From: Desmodus rotundus
Lineage: Eukaryota; Chordata; Mammalia; Chiroptera; Phyllostomidae
Assembly (NCBI RefSeq): GCF_022682495.2
Contig: NW_026527258.1
Location: forward strand, 248,001-312,000
Length of the DNA stretch: 64,000 nt
Reading direction: 5' to 3'
Shown: positions 10,202-24,463 of the stretch, piece after piece
Position numbering within the stretch: the stretch's first letter is position 1
Layout of the letters: the number at the start of each line of letters is the position of its first letter
Position numbers and translations under genes: made by a program
Notes under the pieces: generated by a model
Databases searched by the model: none
What the model saw: only the letters and a program-made list of their open reading frames with translations
What the model was told of the DNA's origin: nothing

Positions 10202-12242
10202 TTGAAAGCTGGCAAGGACTCGGGAATGAACATGTTCCTGAGAAGTGGCTTTAAGCATGAACGCAGCACTCGATCAATGTGTTCATATCAGCTGAAGTGG
10301 AAATGAGTGCCTTGTACCCTATCACACAACCTCTTCAGAACTTATGATCAGCTATTTTGCTCTCTTATCATTTCCCTTGCTGTGTTTGAGTCCAACGATC
10401 TACAGAATCACTTTCTCGTCATCCACGGACTCAAAGAGAGTACAGGACTATGACTGCTACGAAGTGCACTATCTTCTATGACACACTTTCCTCGACCGGC
10501 GGCCGTCATCTACCTATAGCCCTAGCCCTAAGCCTACATGTAACATTAGCCCAAACCATCATCCTAACCCTAACCCTACTCTTATCCCTAACCCTACCCC
10601 TCACCCTAACCCGAACCCAATCCCCAAACCGAACCCTAACCCTATCCCTAACCCTAATAATAAAGCTAATCCTAACCATATCCCGTATGCTAGCCCTAAC
10701 CCTAACTCTATCTTGAAACAGAAGTCGTCTCATATATCGGAGCTGTGGGTGTTGTTCTAACCAAAATGCTCCTGAAATCATTTTCCATCAGGAGTGAATG
10801 AGCTGGGGCATAGCAGTATCTGAACGTTTCAGGACAGTGAGCTGCGAGTGTGGGGTTTTCGCCCCTCTATTTTTTCCTTGAAAAACTCACAGTCCGACGA
10901 TTTCCTGCAAGTACTGACTAGTATGTCTTGTGGATAAAACTGTTACTCGAACGTACATATGCACATGAAGCTCACAGTCCATAGAGTCTATGCGGCTGAA
11001 TTTCCTTCTCAGAGAACAGCAAGGATTTCATGGAAAGCTGCCACACGACCAGGGAATCAGGATGTTTCACACAAGTGCCTTATTGGAAAAATTCATGTCC
11101 AGCGGGAAACACTAGGTCAATGGACTCGTTTCTGTAGAGTGCGAAATGTATGGGGTGCCGATATAACCGACCGATTTGGCCAATCATTCCAATTTGTTTT
11201 CTGTATGATCACCTAGGCGGTAACTTTGCTAGGCAAAGAGTTCAGGGATCACGTTCCCCCAGACAAAGGAATGAACGGGAGCACAGGACTACGCCAACTA
11301 TGAACTACAGTCAGCTTGGCTACCACTGTTTTCGCCAAATTATGCGTTCTGGGAGGAAAGCGTATCCGGACGTTGGAAGGCCGCTAGGCCATGCTACGTG
11401 ACTTGGACTCCAAGGCTCTGAAGATCTAAGGCAATATGGATCTCAGAGCACCCTGCGGGGCTCCCAGTGGAAGATAATACATTGGTGAAGTTGTGTTTTC
11501 TCCTCAACATCACCCGCGAATAAACCTATTTCGTAGGAACCGGGTTTTTTTAGCCAAAGCCGTCTCAGCGTGGAACGTCTTCTGAATGTTCTCTTTTCAG
11601 TAGTAGATGGAATGGGAGACTAAGGGTGTAGCCTAGGAAACGCACGGAGACTACTACGTCCCTTGGACTCCACCCGTTCGTGAAGCATTAAGGGACGAAC
11701 AAGCTAAACGTACACCATGGGCCTAGCAGGGCATTCATTCCACTCTGAGAATACAGCAGTGAAGACTTTGCGCTCCCCTGCGTCATTCAGCAATTATAGG
11801 AACTCGTGCGAAAAGTGTTTTCCACAAAAGCCATCCACACTATTTGACGTGTTATCAATGTTCTCATTTCAGTAGGCGATGAAAGCAGTGGTGTGCCACA
11901 TAGTGCGTACACTTGTCAGCATCCCGTCGAAGTACCTTGCTGCAGTGTAGGATCTCTGGCTCGTGTCATAGCCCAAGAGCTACTGAAATGATTTCCCTTC
12001 AGCAAAGGAGGGAATGCCAGCATAGCACTTTGTGATCCTTGAAGGGGGATGAGCTTCCACAGTAGAGTTTTCTCCTAGGTACTTTTCGCATCCGAAAAGC
12101 GTAGTCCCAAGAAGAAGAGAAGGAACGGCCTAGTTCCTCACTTTGACCATACAGTGTTTTCGACGCAGAAACGCATGTGAAGCTAGCAGTCCCCTTACTC
12201 TATTCGAGTGAATGTCTCGGACACAGCACATGAGTCAACGGT
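10202..12242 (+). repeat. Monomer 6 (2041 bp)
   Basis: Hexamer block 10520-10711; motif 11529. It resembles monomer 5 on the left but has the TTGGTGAAG and TTAGCCAAAG markers on the right, so it looks mosaic. It is the first copy with the GAATGTCTCGG tail variant (T12213). Confidence 0.97.
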
Positions 12243-14283
12243 TTGAAAGCTGGCAAGGACTCGGGAATGAACATGTTCCTGAGAAGTGGCTTTAAGCATG
12301 AACGCAGCACTCGATCAATGTGTTCATATCAGCTGAAGTGGAAATGAGTGCCTTGTACCCTATCACACAACCTCTTCAGAACTTATGATCAGCTATTTTG
12401 CTCTCTTATCATTTCCCTTGCTGTGTTTGAGTCCAACGATCTACAGAATCACTTTCTCGTCATCCACGGACTCAAAGAGAGTACAGGACTATGACTGCTA
12501 CGAAGTGCACTATCTTCTATGACACACTTTCCTCGACCGGCGGCCGTCATCTACCTATAGCCCTAGCCCTAAGCCTACATGTAACATTAGCCCAAACCAT
12601 CATCCTAACCCTAACCCTACTCTTATCCCTAACCCTACACCTCACCCAAACCCGAACCCAATCCACAAACCGAACCCTAACCCTATCCCTAACCCTAATA
12701 ATAAAGCTAATCCTAACCATATCCCGTATGCTAGCCCTAACCCTAACTCTATCTTGAAACAGAAGTCGTCTCATATATCGGAGCTGTGGGTGTTGTTCTA
12801 ACCAAAATGCTCCTGACATCATTTTCCATCAGGAGTGAATGAGCTGGGGCATAGCAGTATCTGAACGTTTCAGGACAGTGAGCTGCGAGTGTGGGGTTTT
12901 CGCCCCTCTATTTTTTCCTTGAAAAACTCACAGTCCGACGATTTCCTGCAAGTACTGACTAGTATGTCTTGTGGATAAAACTGTTACTCGAACGTACATA
13001 TGCACATGAAGCTCACAGTCCATAGAGTCTATGCGGCTGAATTTCCTTCTCAGAGAACAGCAAGGATTTCATGGAAAGCTGCCACACGACCAGGGAATCA
13101 GGATGTTTCACACAAGTGCCTTATTGGAAAAATTCATGTCCAGCGGGAAACACTAGGTCAATGGACTCGTTTCTGTAGAGTGCGAAATGTATGGGGTGCC
13201 GATATAACCGACCGATTTGGCCAATCATTCCAATTTGTTTTCCGTATGATCACCTAGGCGGTAACTTTGCTAGGCAAAGAGTTCAGGGATCACGTTCCCC
13301 CAGACAAAGGAATGAACGGGAGCACAGGACTACGCCAACTATGAACTACAGTCAGCTTGGCTACCACTGTTTTCGCCAAATTATGCGTTCTGGGAGGAAA
13401 GCGTATCCGGACGTTGGAAGGCCGCTAGGCCATTCTAAGTGACTTGGACTCCAAGGCTCTGAAGATCTAAGGCAATATGGATCTCAGAGCACCCTGCGGG
13501 GCTCCCAGTGGAAGATAATACATTGGTGAAGTTGTGTTTTCTCCTCAACATCACCCGGGAATAAACCTATTTCGTAGGAACCGGGTTTTTTTAGCCAAAG
13601 CCGTCTCAGCGTGGAACGTCTTCTGAATGTTCTCTTTTCAGTAGTAGATGGAATGGGAGACTAAGGGTGTAGCCTAGGAAACGCACGGAGACTACTACGT
13701 CCCTTGGACTCCACCCGTTCGTGAAGCATTAAGGGACGAACAAGCTAAACGTACACCATGGGCCTAGCAGGGCATTCATTCCACTCTGAGAATACAGCAG
13801 TGAAGACTTTGCGCTCCCCTGCGTCATTCAGCAATTATAGGAACTCGTGCGAAAAGTGTTTTCCACAAAAGCCATCCACACTATTTGACGTGTTATCAAT
13901 GTTCTCATTTCAGTAGGCGATGAAAGCAGTGGTGTGCCACATAGTGCGTACACTTGTCAGCATCCCGTCGAAGTACCTTGCTGCAGTGTAGGATCTCTGG
14001 CTCGTGTCATAGCCCAAGAGCTACTGAAATGATTTCCCTTCAGCAAAGGAGGGAATGCCAGCATAGCACTTTGTGATCCTTGAAGGGGGATGAGCTTCCA
14101 CAGTAGAGTTTTCTCCTAGGTACTTTTCGCATCCGAAAAGCGTAGTCCCAAGAAGAAGAGAAGGAACGGCCTAGTTCCTCACTTTGACCATACAGTGTTT
14201 TCGACGCAGAAACGCATGTGAAGCTAGCAGTCCCCTTACTCTATTCGAGTGAATGTCTCGGACACAGCACATGAGTCAACGGT
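12243..14283 (+). repeat. Monomer 7 (2041 bp)
   Basis: Hexamer block 12561-12752; motif 13570. Private variant CCATTCTAAG near 13432, where the other copies have CCATGCTACG or CCATGCTACA. Confidence 0.97.
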
Positions 14284-16324
14284 TTGAAAGCTGGCAAGGA
14301 CTCGGGAATGAACATGTTCCTGAGAAGTGGCTTTAAGCATGAACGCAGCACTCGATCAATGTGTTCATATCAGCTGAAGTGGAAATGAGTGCCTTGTACC
14401 CTATCACACAACCTCTTCAGAACTTATGATCAGCTATTTTGCTCTCTTATCATTTCCCTTGCTGTGTTTGAGTCCAACGATCTACAGAATCACTTTCTCG
14501 TCATCCACGGACTCAAAGAGAGTACAGGACTATGACTGCTACGAAGTGCACTATCTTCTATGACACACTTTCCTCGACCGGCGGCCGTCATCTACCTATA
14601 GCCCTAGCCCTAAGCCTACATGTAACATTAGCCCAAACCATCATCCTAACCCTAACCCTACTCTTATCCCTAACCCTACACCTCACCCAAACCCGAACCC
14701 AATCCACAAACCGAACCCTAACCCTATCCCTAACCCTAATAATAAAGCTAATCCTAACCATATCCCGTATGCTAGCCCTAACCCTAACTCTATCTTGAAA
14801 CAGAAGTCGTCTCATATATCGGAGCTGTGGGTGTTGTTCTAACCAAAATGCTCCTGACATCATTTTCCATCAGGAGTGAATGAGCTGGGGCATAGCAGTA
14901 TCTGAACGTTTCAGGACAGTGAGCTGCGAGTGTGGGGTTTTCGCCCCTCTATTTTTTCCTTGAAAAACTCACAGTCCGACGATTTCCTGCAAGTACTGAC
15001 TAGTATGTCTTGTGGATAAAACTGTTACTCGAACGTACATATGCACATGAAGCTCACAGTCCATAGAGTCTATGCGGCTGAATTTCCTTCTCAGAGAACA
15101 GCAAGGATTTCATGGAAAGCTGCCACACGACCAGGGAATCAGGATGTTTCACACAAGTGCCTTATTGGAAAAATTCATGTCCAGCGGGAAACACTAGGTC
15201 AATGGACTCGTTTCTGTAGAGTGCGAAATGTATGGGGTGCCGATATAACCGACCGATTTGGCCAATCATTCCAATTTGTTTTCCGTATGATCACCTAGGC
15301 GGTAACTTTGCTAGGCAAAGAGTTCAGGGATCACGTTCCCCCAGACAAAGGCATGAACGGGAGCACAGGACTACGCCAACTATGAACTACAGTCAGCTTG
15401 GCTACCACTGTTTTCGCCAAATTATGCGTTCTGGGAGGAAAGCGTATCCGGACGTCGGAAGGCCGCTAGGCCATGCTACGTGACTTGGACTCCAAGGCTC
15501 TGAAGATCTAAGGCAATATGGATCTCAGAGCACCCTGCGGGGCTCCCAGTGGAAGATAATACATTGGTGAAGTTGTGTTTTCTCCTCAACATCACCCGGG
15601 AATAAACCTATTTCGTAGGAACCGGGTTTTTTTAGCCAAAGCCGTCTCAGCGTGGAACGTCTTCTGTATGTTCTCTTTTCAGTAGTAGATGGAATGGGAG
15701 ACTAAGGGTGTAGCCTAGGAAACGCACGGAGACTACTACGTCCCTTGGACTCCACCCGTTCGTGAAGCATTAAGGGACGAACAAGCTAAACGTACACCAT
15801 GGCCCTAGCAGGGCATTCATTCCACTCTGAGAATACAGCAGTGAAGACTTTGCGCTCCCCTGCGTCATTCAGCAATTATAGGAACTCGTGCGAAAAGTGT
15901 TTTCCACAAAAGCCATCCACACTATTTGACGTGTTATCAATGTTCTCATTTCAGTAGGGGATGAAAGCAGTGGTGTGCCACATAGTGCGTACACTTGTCA
16001 GCATCCCGTCGAAGTACCTTGCTGCAGTGTAGGATCTCTGGCTCGTGTCATAGCCCAAGAGCTACTGAAATGATTTCCCTTCAGCAAAGGAGGGAATGCC
16101 AGCATAGCACTTTGTGATCCTTGAAGGGGGATGAGCTTCCACAGTAGAGTTTTCTCCTAGGTACTTTTCGCATCCGAAAAGCGTAGTCCCAAGAAGAAGA
16201 GAAGGAACGGCCTAGTTCCTCACTTTGACCATACAGTGTTTTCGACGCAGAAACGCATGTGAAGCTAGCAGTCCCCTTACTCTATTCGAGTGAATGTCTC
16301 GGACACAGCACATGAGTCAACGGT
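14284..16324 (+). repeat. Monomer 8 (2041 bp)
   Basis: Hexamer block 14602-14793; motif 15611. Shares the AGGCATGAACGG variant with monomers 1 and 3. Private variant CTGTATGTTC near 15666. Confidence 0.97.
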
Positions 16325-18353
16325 TTGAAAGCTGGCAAGGACTCGGGATGGACATGTTCCTGAGAAGTGGCTTTAAGCATGAACGCAGCACTCGATCAAT
16401 GTGTTCATATCAGCTGAAGTGGAAATGAGTGCCTTGTACCCTATCACACAACCTCTTCAGAACTTATGATCAGCTATTTTGCTCTCTTATCATTTCCCTT
16501 GCTGTGTTTGAGTCCAACGATCTACAGAGTCACTTTCTCGTCATCCACGGACTCAAAGAGAGTACAGGACTATGACTGCTACGAAGTGCACTATCTTCTA
16601 TGACACACTTTCCTCGACCGGCGGCCGTCATCTGCCTATAGCCCTAGCCCTAAGCCTACATGTAACATTAGCCCAAACCATCATCCTAACCCTAACCCTA
16701 CTCTTATCCCTAACCCTACCCCTCACCCTAACCCGAACCCAATCCCCAAACCGAACCCTAACCCTAATAATAAAGCTAATCCTAACCATATCCCGTATGC
16801 TAGCCCTAACCCTAACTCTATCTTCAAACAGAAGTCGTCTCATATATCGGAGCTGTGGGTGTTGTTCTAACCAAAATGCTCCTGAAATCATTTTCCATCA
16901 GGAGTGAATGAGCTGGGGCATAGCAGTATCTGAACGTTTCAGGACAGTGAGCTGCGAGTGTGGGGTTTTCGCCCCTCTATTTTTTCCTTGAAAAACTCAC
17001 AGTCCGACGATTTCCTGCAAGTACTGACTAGTATGTCTTGTGGATAAAACTGTTACTCGAACGTACATATGCACATGAAGCTCACAGTCCATAGAGTCTA
17101 TGCGGCTGAATTTCCTTCTCAGAGAACAGCAAGGATTTCATGGAAAGCTGCCACACGACCAGGGAATCAGGATGTTTCACACAAGTGCCTTATTGGAAAA
17201 ATTCATGTCCAGCGGGAAACACTAGGTCAATGGACTCGTTTCTGTAGTGTGCGAAATGTATGGGGTGCCGATATAACCGACCGATTTGGCCAATCATTCC
17301 AATTTGTTTTCTGTATGATCACCTAGGCGGTAACTTTGCTAGGCAAAGAGTTCAGGGATCACGTTCCCCCAGACAAAGGAATGAACGGGAGCACAGGACT
17401 ACGCCAACTATGAACTACAGTCAGCTTGGCTACCACTGTTTTCGCCAAATTATGCGTTCTGGGAGGAAAGCGTATCCGGACGTTCGAAGGCCGCTAGGCC
17501 ATGCTACATGAGTTGGACTCCAAGGCTCTGAAGATCTAAGGCAATATGGATCTCAGAGCACCCTGCGGGGCTCCCAGTGGAAGATAATACATTGGTGAAG
17601 TTGTGTTTTCTCCTCAACATCACCCGGGAATAAACCTATTTCGTAGGAACCGGGTTTTTTTTAGCCAAAGCCGTCTCAGCGTGGAACGTCTTCTGAATGT
17701 TCTCTTTTCAGTAGTAGATGGAATGGGAGACTAAGGGTGTAGCCTAGGAAACGCACGGAGACTACTACGTCCCTTGGACTCCACCCGTTCGTGAAGCATT
17801 AAGGGACGAACAAGCTAAACGTACACCATGGGCCTAGCAGGGCATTCATTCCACTCTGAGAATACAGCAGTGAAGACTTTGCGCTCCCCTGCGTCATTCA
17901 GCAATTATAGGACCTCGTGCGAAAAGTGTTTTCCACAAAAGCCATCCACACTATTTGACGTGTTATCAATGTTCTCATTTCAGTAGGGGATGAAAGCAGT
18001 GGTGTGCCACATAGTGCGTACACTTGTCAGCATCCCGTCGAAGTACCTTGCTGCAATGTAGGATCTCTGGCTCGTGTCATAGCCCAAGAGCTACTGAAAT
18101 GATTTCCCTTCAGCAAAGGAGGGAATGCCAGCATAGCACTTTGTGATCCTTGAAGGGGGATGAGCTTCCACAGTAGAGTTTTCTCCTAGGTACTTTTCGC
18201 ATCCGAAAAGCGTAGTCCCAAGAAGAAGAGAAGGAACGGCCTAGTTCCTCACTTTGACCATACAGTGTTTTCGACGCAGAAACGCATGTGAAGCTAGCAG
18301 TCCCCTTACTCTATTCGAGTGAATGTCTCGGACACAGCACATGAGTCAACGGT
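16325..18353 (+). repeat. Monomer 9 (2029 bp, 12-bp deletion subtype)
   Basis: Hexamer block 16642-16821, lacking two hexamers; motif 17639, followed by T8. Shares TGTAGTGTGCG, GACGTTCGAAGG and CTACATGAG with monomers 17 and 18. One base is missing near the start (CGGGATGG). Confidence 0.97.
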
Positions 18354-20383
18354 GTGAAAGCTGGCAAGGACTCGGGAATGAACATGTTCCTGAGAAGTGG
18401 CTTTAAGCATGAACGCAGCACTCGATCAATGTGTTCATATCAGCTGAAGTGGAAATGAGTGCCTTGTACCCTATCACACAACCTCTTCAGAACTTATGAT
18501 CAGCTATTTTGCTCTCTTATCATTTCCCTTGCTGTGTTTGAGTCCAACGATCTACAGAATCACTTTCTCGTCATCCACGGACTCAAAGAGAGTACAGGAC
18601 TATGACTGCTATGAAGTGCACTATCTTCTATGACACACTTTCCTCGACCGGCGGCCGTCATCTACCTATAGCCCTAGCCCTAAGCCTACATGTAACATTA
18701 GCCCAAACCATCATCCTAACCCTAACCCTACTCTTATCCCTAACCCTACCCCTCACCCTAACCCGAACCCAATCCCCAAACCGAACCCTAACCCTAATAA
18801 TAAAGCTAATCCTAAACATATCCCGTATGCTAGCCCTAACCCTAACTCTATCTTGAAACAGAAGTCGTCTCATATATCGGAGCTGTGGGTGTTGTTCTAA
18901 CCAAAATGCTCCTGAAATCATTTTCCATCAGGAGTGAATGAGCTGGGGCATAGCAGTATCTGAACGTTTCAGGACAGTGAGCTGCGAGTGTGGGGTTTTC
19001 GCCCCTCTATTTTTTCCTTGAAAAACTCACAGTCCGACGATTTCCTGCAAGTACTGACTAGTATGTCTTGTGGATAAAACTGTTACTCGAACGTACATAT
19101 GCACATGAAGCTCACAGTCCATAGAGTCTATGCGGCTGAATTTCCTTCTCAGAGAACAGCAAGGATTTCATGGAAAGCTGCCACACGACCAGGGAATCAG
19201 GATGTTTCACACAAGTGCCTTATTGGAAAAATTCATGTCCAGCGGGAAACACTAGGTCAATGGACTCGTTTCTGTAGAGTGCGAAATGTATGGGGTGCCG
19301 ATATAACCGACCGATTTGGCCAATCATTCCAATTTGTTTTCCGTATGATCTCCTAGGCGGTAACTTTGCTAGGCAAAGAGTTCAGGGATCACGTTCCCCC
19401 AGACAAAGGAATGAACGGGAGCACAGGACTACGCCAACTATGAACTACAGTCAGCTTGGCTACCACTGTTTTCGCCAAATTATGCGTTCTGGGAGGAAAG
19501 CGTATCCGGACGTTGGAAGGCCGCTAGGCCATGCTACGTGACTTGGACTCCAAGGCTCTGAAGATCTAAGGCAATATGGATCTCAGAGCACCCTGCGGGG
19601 CTCCCAGTGGAAGATAATACATTGGTGAAGTTGTGTTTTCTCCTCAACATCACCCGCGAATAAACCTATTTCGTAGGAACCGGGTTTTTTTTAGCCAAAG
19701 CCGTCTCAGCGTGGAACGTCTTCTGAATGTTCTCTTTTCAGTAGTAGATGGAATGGGAGACTAAGGGTGTAGCCTAGGAAACGCACGGAGACTACTACGT
19801 CCCTTGGACTCCACCCGTTCGTGAAGCATTAAGGGACGAACAAGCTAAACGTACACCATGGCCCTAGCAGGGCATTCATTCCACTCTGAGAATACAGCAG
19901 TGAAGACTTTGCGCTCCCCTGCGTCATTCAGCAATTATAGGAACTCGTGCGAAAAGTGTTTTCCACAAAAGCCATCCACACTATTTGACGTGTTATCAAT
20001 GTTCTCATTTCAGTAGGGGATGAAAGCAGTGGTGTGCCACATAGTGCGTACACTTGTCAGCATCCCGTCGAAGTACCTTGCTGCAGTGTAGGATCTCTGG
20101 CTCGTGTCATAGCCCAAGAGCTACTGAAATGATTTCCCTTCAGCAAAGGAGGGAATGCCAGCATAGCACTTTGTGATCCTTGAAGGGGGATGAGCTTCCA
20201 CAGTAGAGTTTTCTCCTAGGTACTTTTCGCATCCGAAAAGCGTAGTCCCAAGAAGAAGAGAAGGAACGGCCTAGTTCCTCACTTTGACCATACAGTGTTT
20301 TCGACGCAGAAACGCATGTGAAGCTAGCAGTCCCCTTACTCTATTCGAGTGAACGTCTCGGACACAGCACATGAGTCAACGGT
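18354..20383 (+). repeat. Monomer 10 (2030 bp, 12-bp deletion subtype)
   Basis: Hexamer block 18672-18851; motif 19669, followed by T8. GTGAAAG start and GCTATGAAG (T18612) are shared with monomer 16. Private GATCTCCTAGG near 19348. Confidence 0.97.
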
Positions 20384-22423
20384 TTGAAAGCTGGCAAGGA
20401 CTCGGGAATGAACATGTTCCTGAGAAGTGGCTTTAAGCATGAACGCAGCACTCGATCAATGTGTTCATATCAGCTGAAGTGGAAATGAGTGCCTTGTACC
20501 CTATCACACAACCTCTTCAGAACTTATGATCAGCTATTTTGCTCTCTTATCATTTCCCTTGCTGTGTTTGAGTCCAACGATCTACAGAATCACTTTCTCG
20601 TCATCCACGGACTCAAAGAGAGTACAGGACTATGACTGCTACGAAGTGCACTATCTTCTATGACACACTTTCCTCGACCGGCGGCCGTCATCTACCTATA
20701 GCCCTAGCCCTAAGCCTACATGTAACATTAGCCCAAACCATCATCCTAACCCTAACCCTACTCTTATCCCTAACCCTACCCCTCACCCTAACCCGAACCC
20801 AATCCCCAAACCGAACCCTAACCCTATCCCTAACCCTAATAATAAAGCTAATCCTAACCATATCCCGTATGCTAGCCCTAACCCTAACTCTATCTTGAAA
20901 CAGAAGTCGTCTCATATATCGGAGCTGTGGGTGTTGTTCTAACCAAAATGCTCCTGACATCATTTTCCATCAGGAGTGAATGAGCTGGGGCATAGCAGTA
21001 TCTGAACGTTTCAGGACAGTGAGCTGCGAGTGTGGGGTTTTCGCCCCTCTATTTTTTCCTTGAAAAACTCACAGTCCGACGATTTCCTGCAAGTACTGAC
21101 TAGTATTTCTTGTGGATAAAACTGTTACTCGAACGTACATATGCACATGAAGCTCACAGTCCATAGAGTCTATGCGGCTGAATTTCCTTCTCAGAGAACA
21201 GCAAGGATTTCATGGAAAGCTGCCACACGACCAGGGAATCAGGATGTTTCACACAAGTGCCTTATTGGAAAAATTCATGTCCAGCGGGAAACACTAGGTC
21301 AATGGACTCGTTTCTGTAGAGTGCGAAATGTATGGGGTGCCGATATAACCGACCGATTTGGCCAATCATTCCAATTTGTTTTCTGTATGATCACCTAGGC
21401 GGTAACTTTGCTAGGCAAAGAGTTCAGGGATCACGTTCCCCCAGACAAAGGAATGAACGGGAGCACAGGACTACGCCAACTATGAACTACAGTCAGCTTG
21501 GCTACCACTGTTTTCGCCAAATTATGCGTTCTGGGAGGAAAGCGTATCCGGACGTTGGAAGGCCGCTAGGCCATGCTACGTGACTTGGACTCCAAGGCTC
21601 TGAAGATCTAAGGCAATATGGATCTCAGAGCACCCTGCGGGGCTCCCAGTGGAAGATAATACATTGGGAAAGTTGTGTTTTCTCCTCAACATCACCCGGG
21701 AATAAACCTATTTCGTAGGAACCGGGTTTTTTTATCCAAAGCCGTCTCAGCGTGGAACGTCTCTGAATGTTCTCTTTTCAGTAGTAGATGGAATGGGAGA
21801 CTAAGGGTGTAGCCTAGGAAACGCACGGAGACTACTACGTCCCTTGGACTCCACCCGTTCGTGAAGCATTAAGGGACGAACAAGCTAAACGTACACCATG
21901 GGCCTAGCAGGGCATTCATTCCACTCTGAGAATACAGCAGTGAAGACTTTGCGCTCCCCTGCGTCATTCAGCAATTATAGGAACTCGTGCGAAAAGTGTT
22001 TTCCACAAAAGCCATCCACACTATTTGACGTGTTATCAATGTTCTCATTTCAGTAGGGGATGAAAGCAGTGGTGTGCCACATAGTGCGTACACTTGTCAG
22101 CATCCCGTCGAAGTACCTTGCTGCAGTGTAGGATCTCTGGCTCGTGTCATAGCCCAAGAGCTACTGAAATGATTTCCCTTCAGCAAAGGAGGGAATGCCA
22201 GCATAGCACTTTTTGATCCTTGAAGGGGGATGAGCTTCCACAGTAGAGTTTTCTCCTAGGTACTTTTCGCATCCGAAAAGCGTAGTCCCAAGAAGAAGAG
22301 AAGGAACGGCCTAGTTCCTCACTTTGACCATACAGTGTTTTCGACGCAGAAACGCATGTGAAGCTAGCAGTCCCCTTACTCTATTCGAGTGAACGTCTCG
22401 GACACAGCACATGAGTCAACGGT
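20384..22423 (+). repeat. Monomer 11 (2040 bp)
   Basis: Hexamer block 20702-20893; motif 21711. Belongs with monomers 5 and 12 (GTATTTCTTG, TTGGGAAAG, TTATCCAAAG). Has the CTTTTTGATCC variant near 22210. Confidence 0.97.
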
Positions 22424-24463
22424 TTGAAAGCTGGCAAGGACTCGGGAATGAACATGTTCCTGAGAAGTGGCTTTAAGCATGAACGCAGCACTCGATCAAT
22501 GTGTTCATATCAGCTGAAGTGGAAATGAGTGCCTTGTACCCTATCACACAACCTCTTCAGAACTTATGATCAGCTATTTTGCTCTCTTATCATTTCCCTT
22601 GCTGTGTTTGAGTCCAACGATCTACAGAATCACTTTCTCGTCATCCACGGACTCAAAGAGAGTACAGGACTATGACTGCTACGAAGTGCACTATCTTCTA
22701 TGACACACTTTCCTCGACCGGCGGCCGTCATCTACCTATAGCCCTAGCCCTAAGCCTACATGTAACATTAGCCCAAACCATCATCCTAACCCTAACCCTA
22801 CTCTTATCCCTAACCCTACCCCTCACCCTAACCCGAACCCAATCCCCAAACCGAACCCTAACCCTATCCCTAACCCTAATAATAAAGCTAATCCTAACCA
22901 TATCCCGTATGCTAGCCCTAACCCTAACTCTATCTTGAAACAGAAGTCGTCTCATATATCGGAGCTGTGGGTGTTGTTCTAACCAAAATGCTCCTGACAT
23001 CATTTTCCATCAGGAGTGAATGAGCTGGGGCATAGCAGTATCTGAACGTTTCAGGACAGTGAGCTGCGAGTGTGGGGTTTTCGCCCCTCTATTTTTTCCT
23101 TGAAAAACTCACAGTCCGACGATTTCCTGCAAGTACTGACTAGTATTTCTTGTGGATAAAACTGTTACTCGAACGTACATATGCACATGAAGCTCACAGT
23201 CCATAGAGTCTATGCGGCTGAATTTCCTTCTCAGAGAACAGCAAGGATTTCATGGAAAGCTGCCACACGACCAGGGAATCAGGATGTTTCACACAAGTGC
23301 CTTATTGGAAAAATTCATGTCCAGCGGGAAACACTAGGTCAATGGACTCGTTTCTGTAGAGTGCGAAATGTATGGGGTGCCGATATAACCGACCGATTTG
23401 GCCAATCATTCCAATTTGTTTTCTGTATGATCACCTAGGCGGTAACTTTGCTAGGCAAAGAGTTCAGGGATCACGTTCCCCCAGACAAAGGAATGAACGG
23501 GAGCACAGGACTACGCCAACTATGAACTACAGTCAGCTTGGCTACCACTGTTTTCGCCAAATTATGCGTTCTGGGAGGAAAGCGTATCCGGACGTTGGAA
23601 GGCCGCTAGGCCATGCTACGTGACTTGGACTCCAAGGCTCTGAAGATCTAAGGCAATATGGATCTCAGAGCACCCTGCGGGGCTCCCAGTGGAAGATAAT
23701 ACATTGGGAAAGTTGTGTTTTCTCCTCAACATCACCCGGGAATAAACCTATTTCGTAGGAACCGGGTTTTTTTATCCAAAGCCGTCTCAGCGTGGAACGT
23801 CTCTGAATGTTCTCTTTTCAGTAGTAGATGGAATGGGAGACTAAGGGTGTAGCCTAGGAAACGCACGGAGACTACTACGTCCCTTGGACTCCACCCGTTC
23901 GTGAAGCATTAAGGGACGAACAAGCTAAACGTACACCATGGGCCTAGCAGGGCATTCATTCCACTCTGAGAATACAGCAGTGAAGACTTTGCGCTCCCCT
24001 GCGTCATTCAGCAATTATAGGAACTCGTGCGAAAAGTGTTTTCCACAAAAGCCATCCACACTATTTGACGTGTTATCAATGTTCTCATTTCAGTAGGGGA
24101 TGAAAGCAGTGGTGTGCCACATAGTGCGTACACTTGTCAGCATCCCGTCGAAGTACCTTGCTGCAGTGTAGGATCTCTGGCTCGTGTCATAGCCCAAGAG
24201 CTACTGAAATGATTTCCCTTCAGCAAAGGAGGGAATGCCAGCATAGCACTTTTTGATCCTTGAAGGCGGATGAGCTTCCACAGTAGAGTTTTCTCCTAGG
24301 TACTTTTCGCATCCGAAAAGCGTAGTCCCAAGAAGAAGAGAAGGAACGGCCTAGTTCCTCACTTTGACCATACAGTGTTTTCGACGCAGAAACGCATGTG
24401 AAGCTAGCAGTCCCCTTACTCTATTCGAGTGAATGTCTCGGACACAGCACATGAGTCAACGGT
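22424..24463 (+). repeat. Monomer 12 (2040 bp)
   Basis: Hexamer block 22742-22933; motif 23751. Differs from monomer 11 at GAAGGCGGATG near 24265 and in the GAATGTCTC tail. Confidence 0.97.
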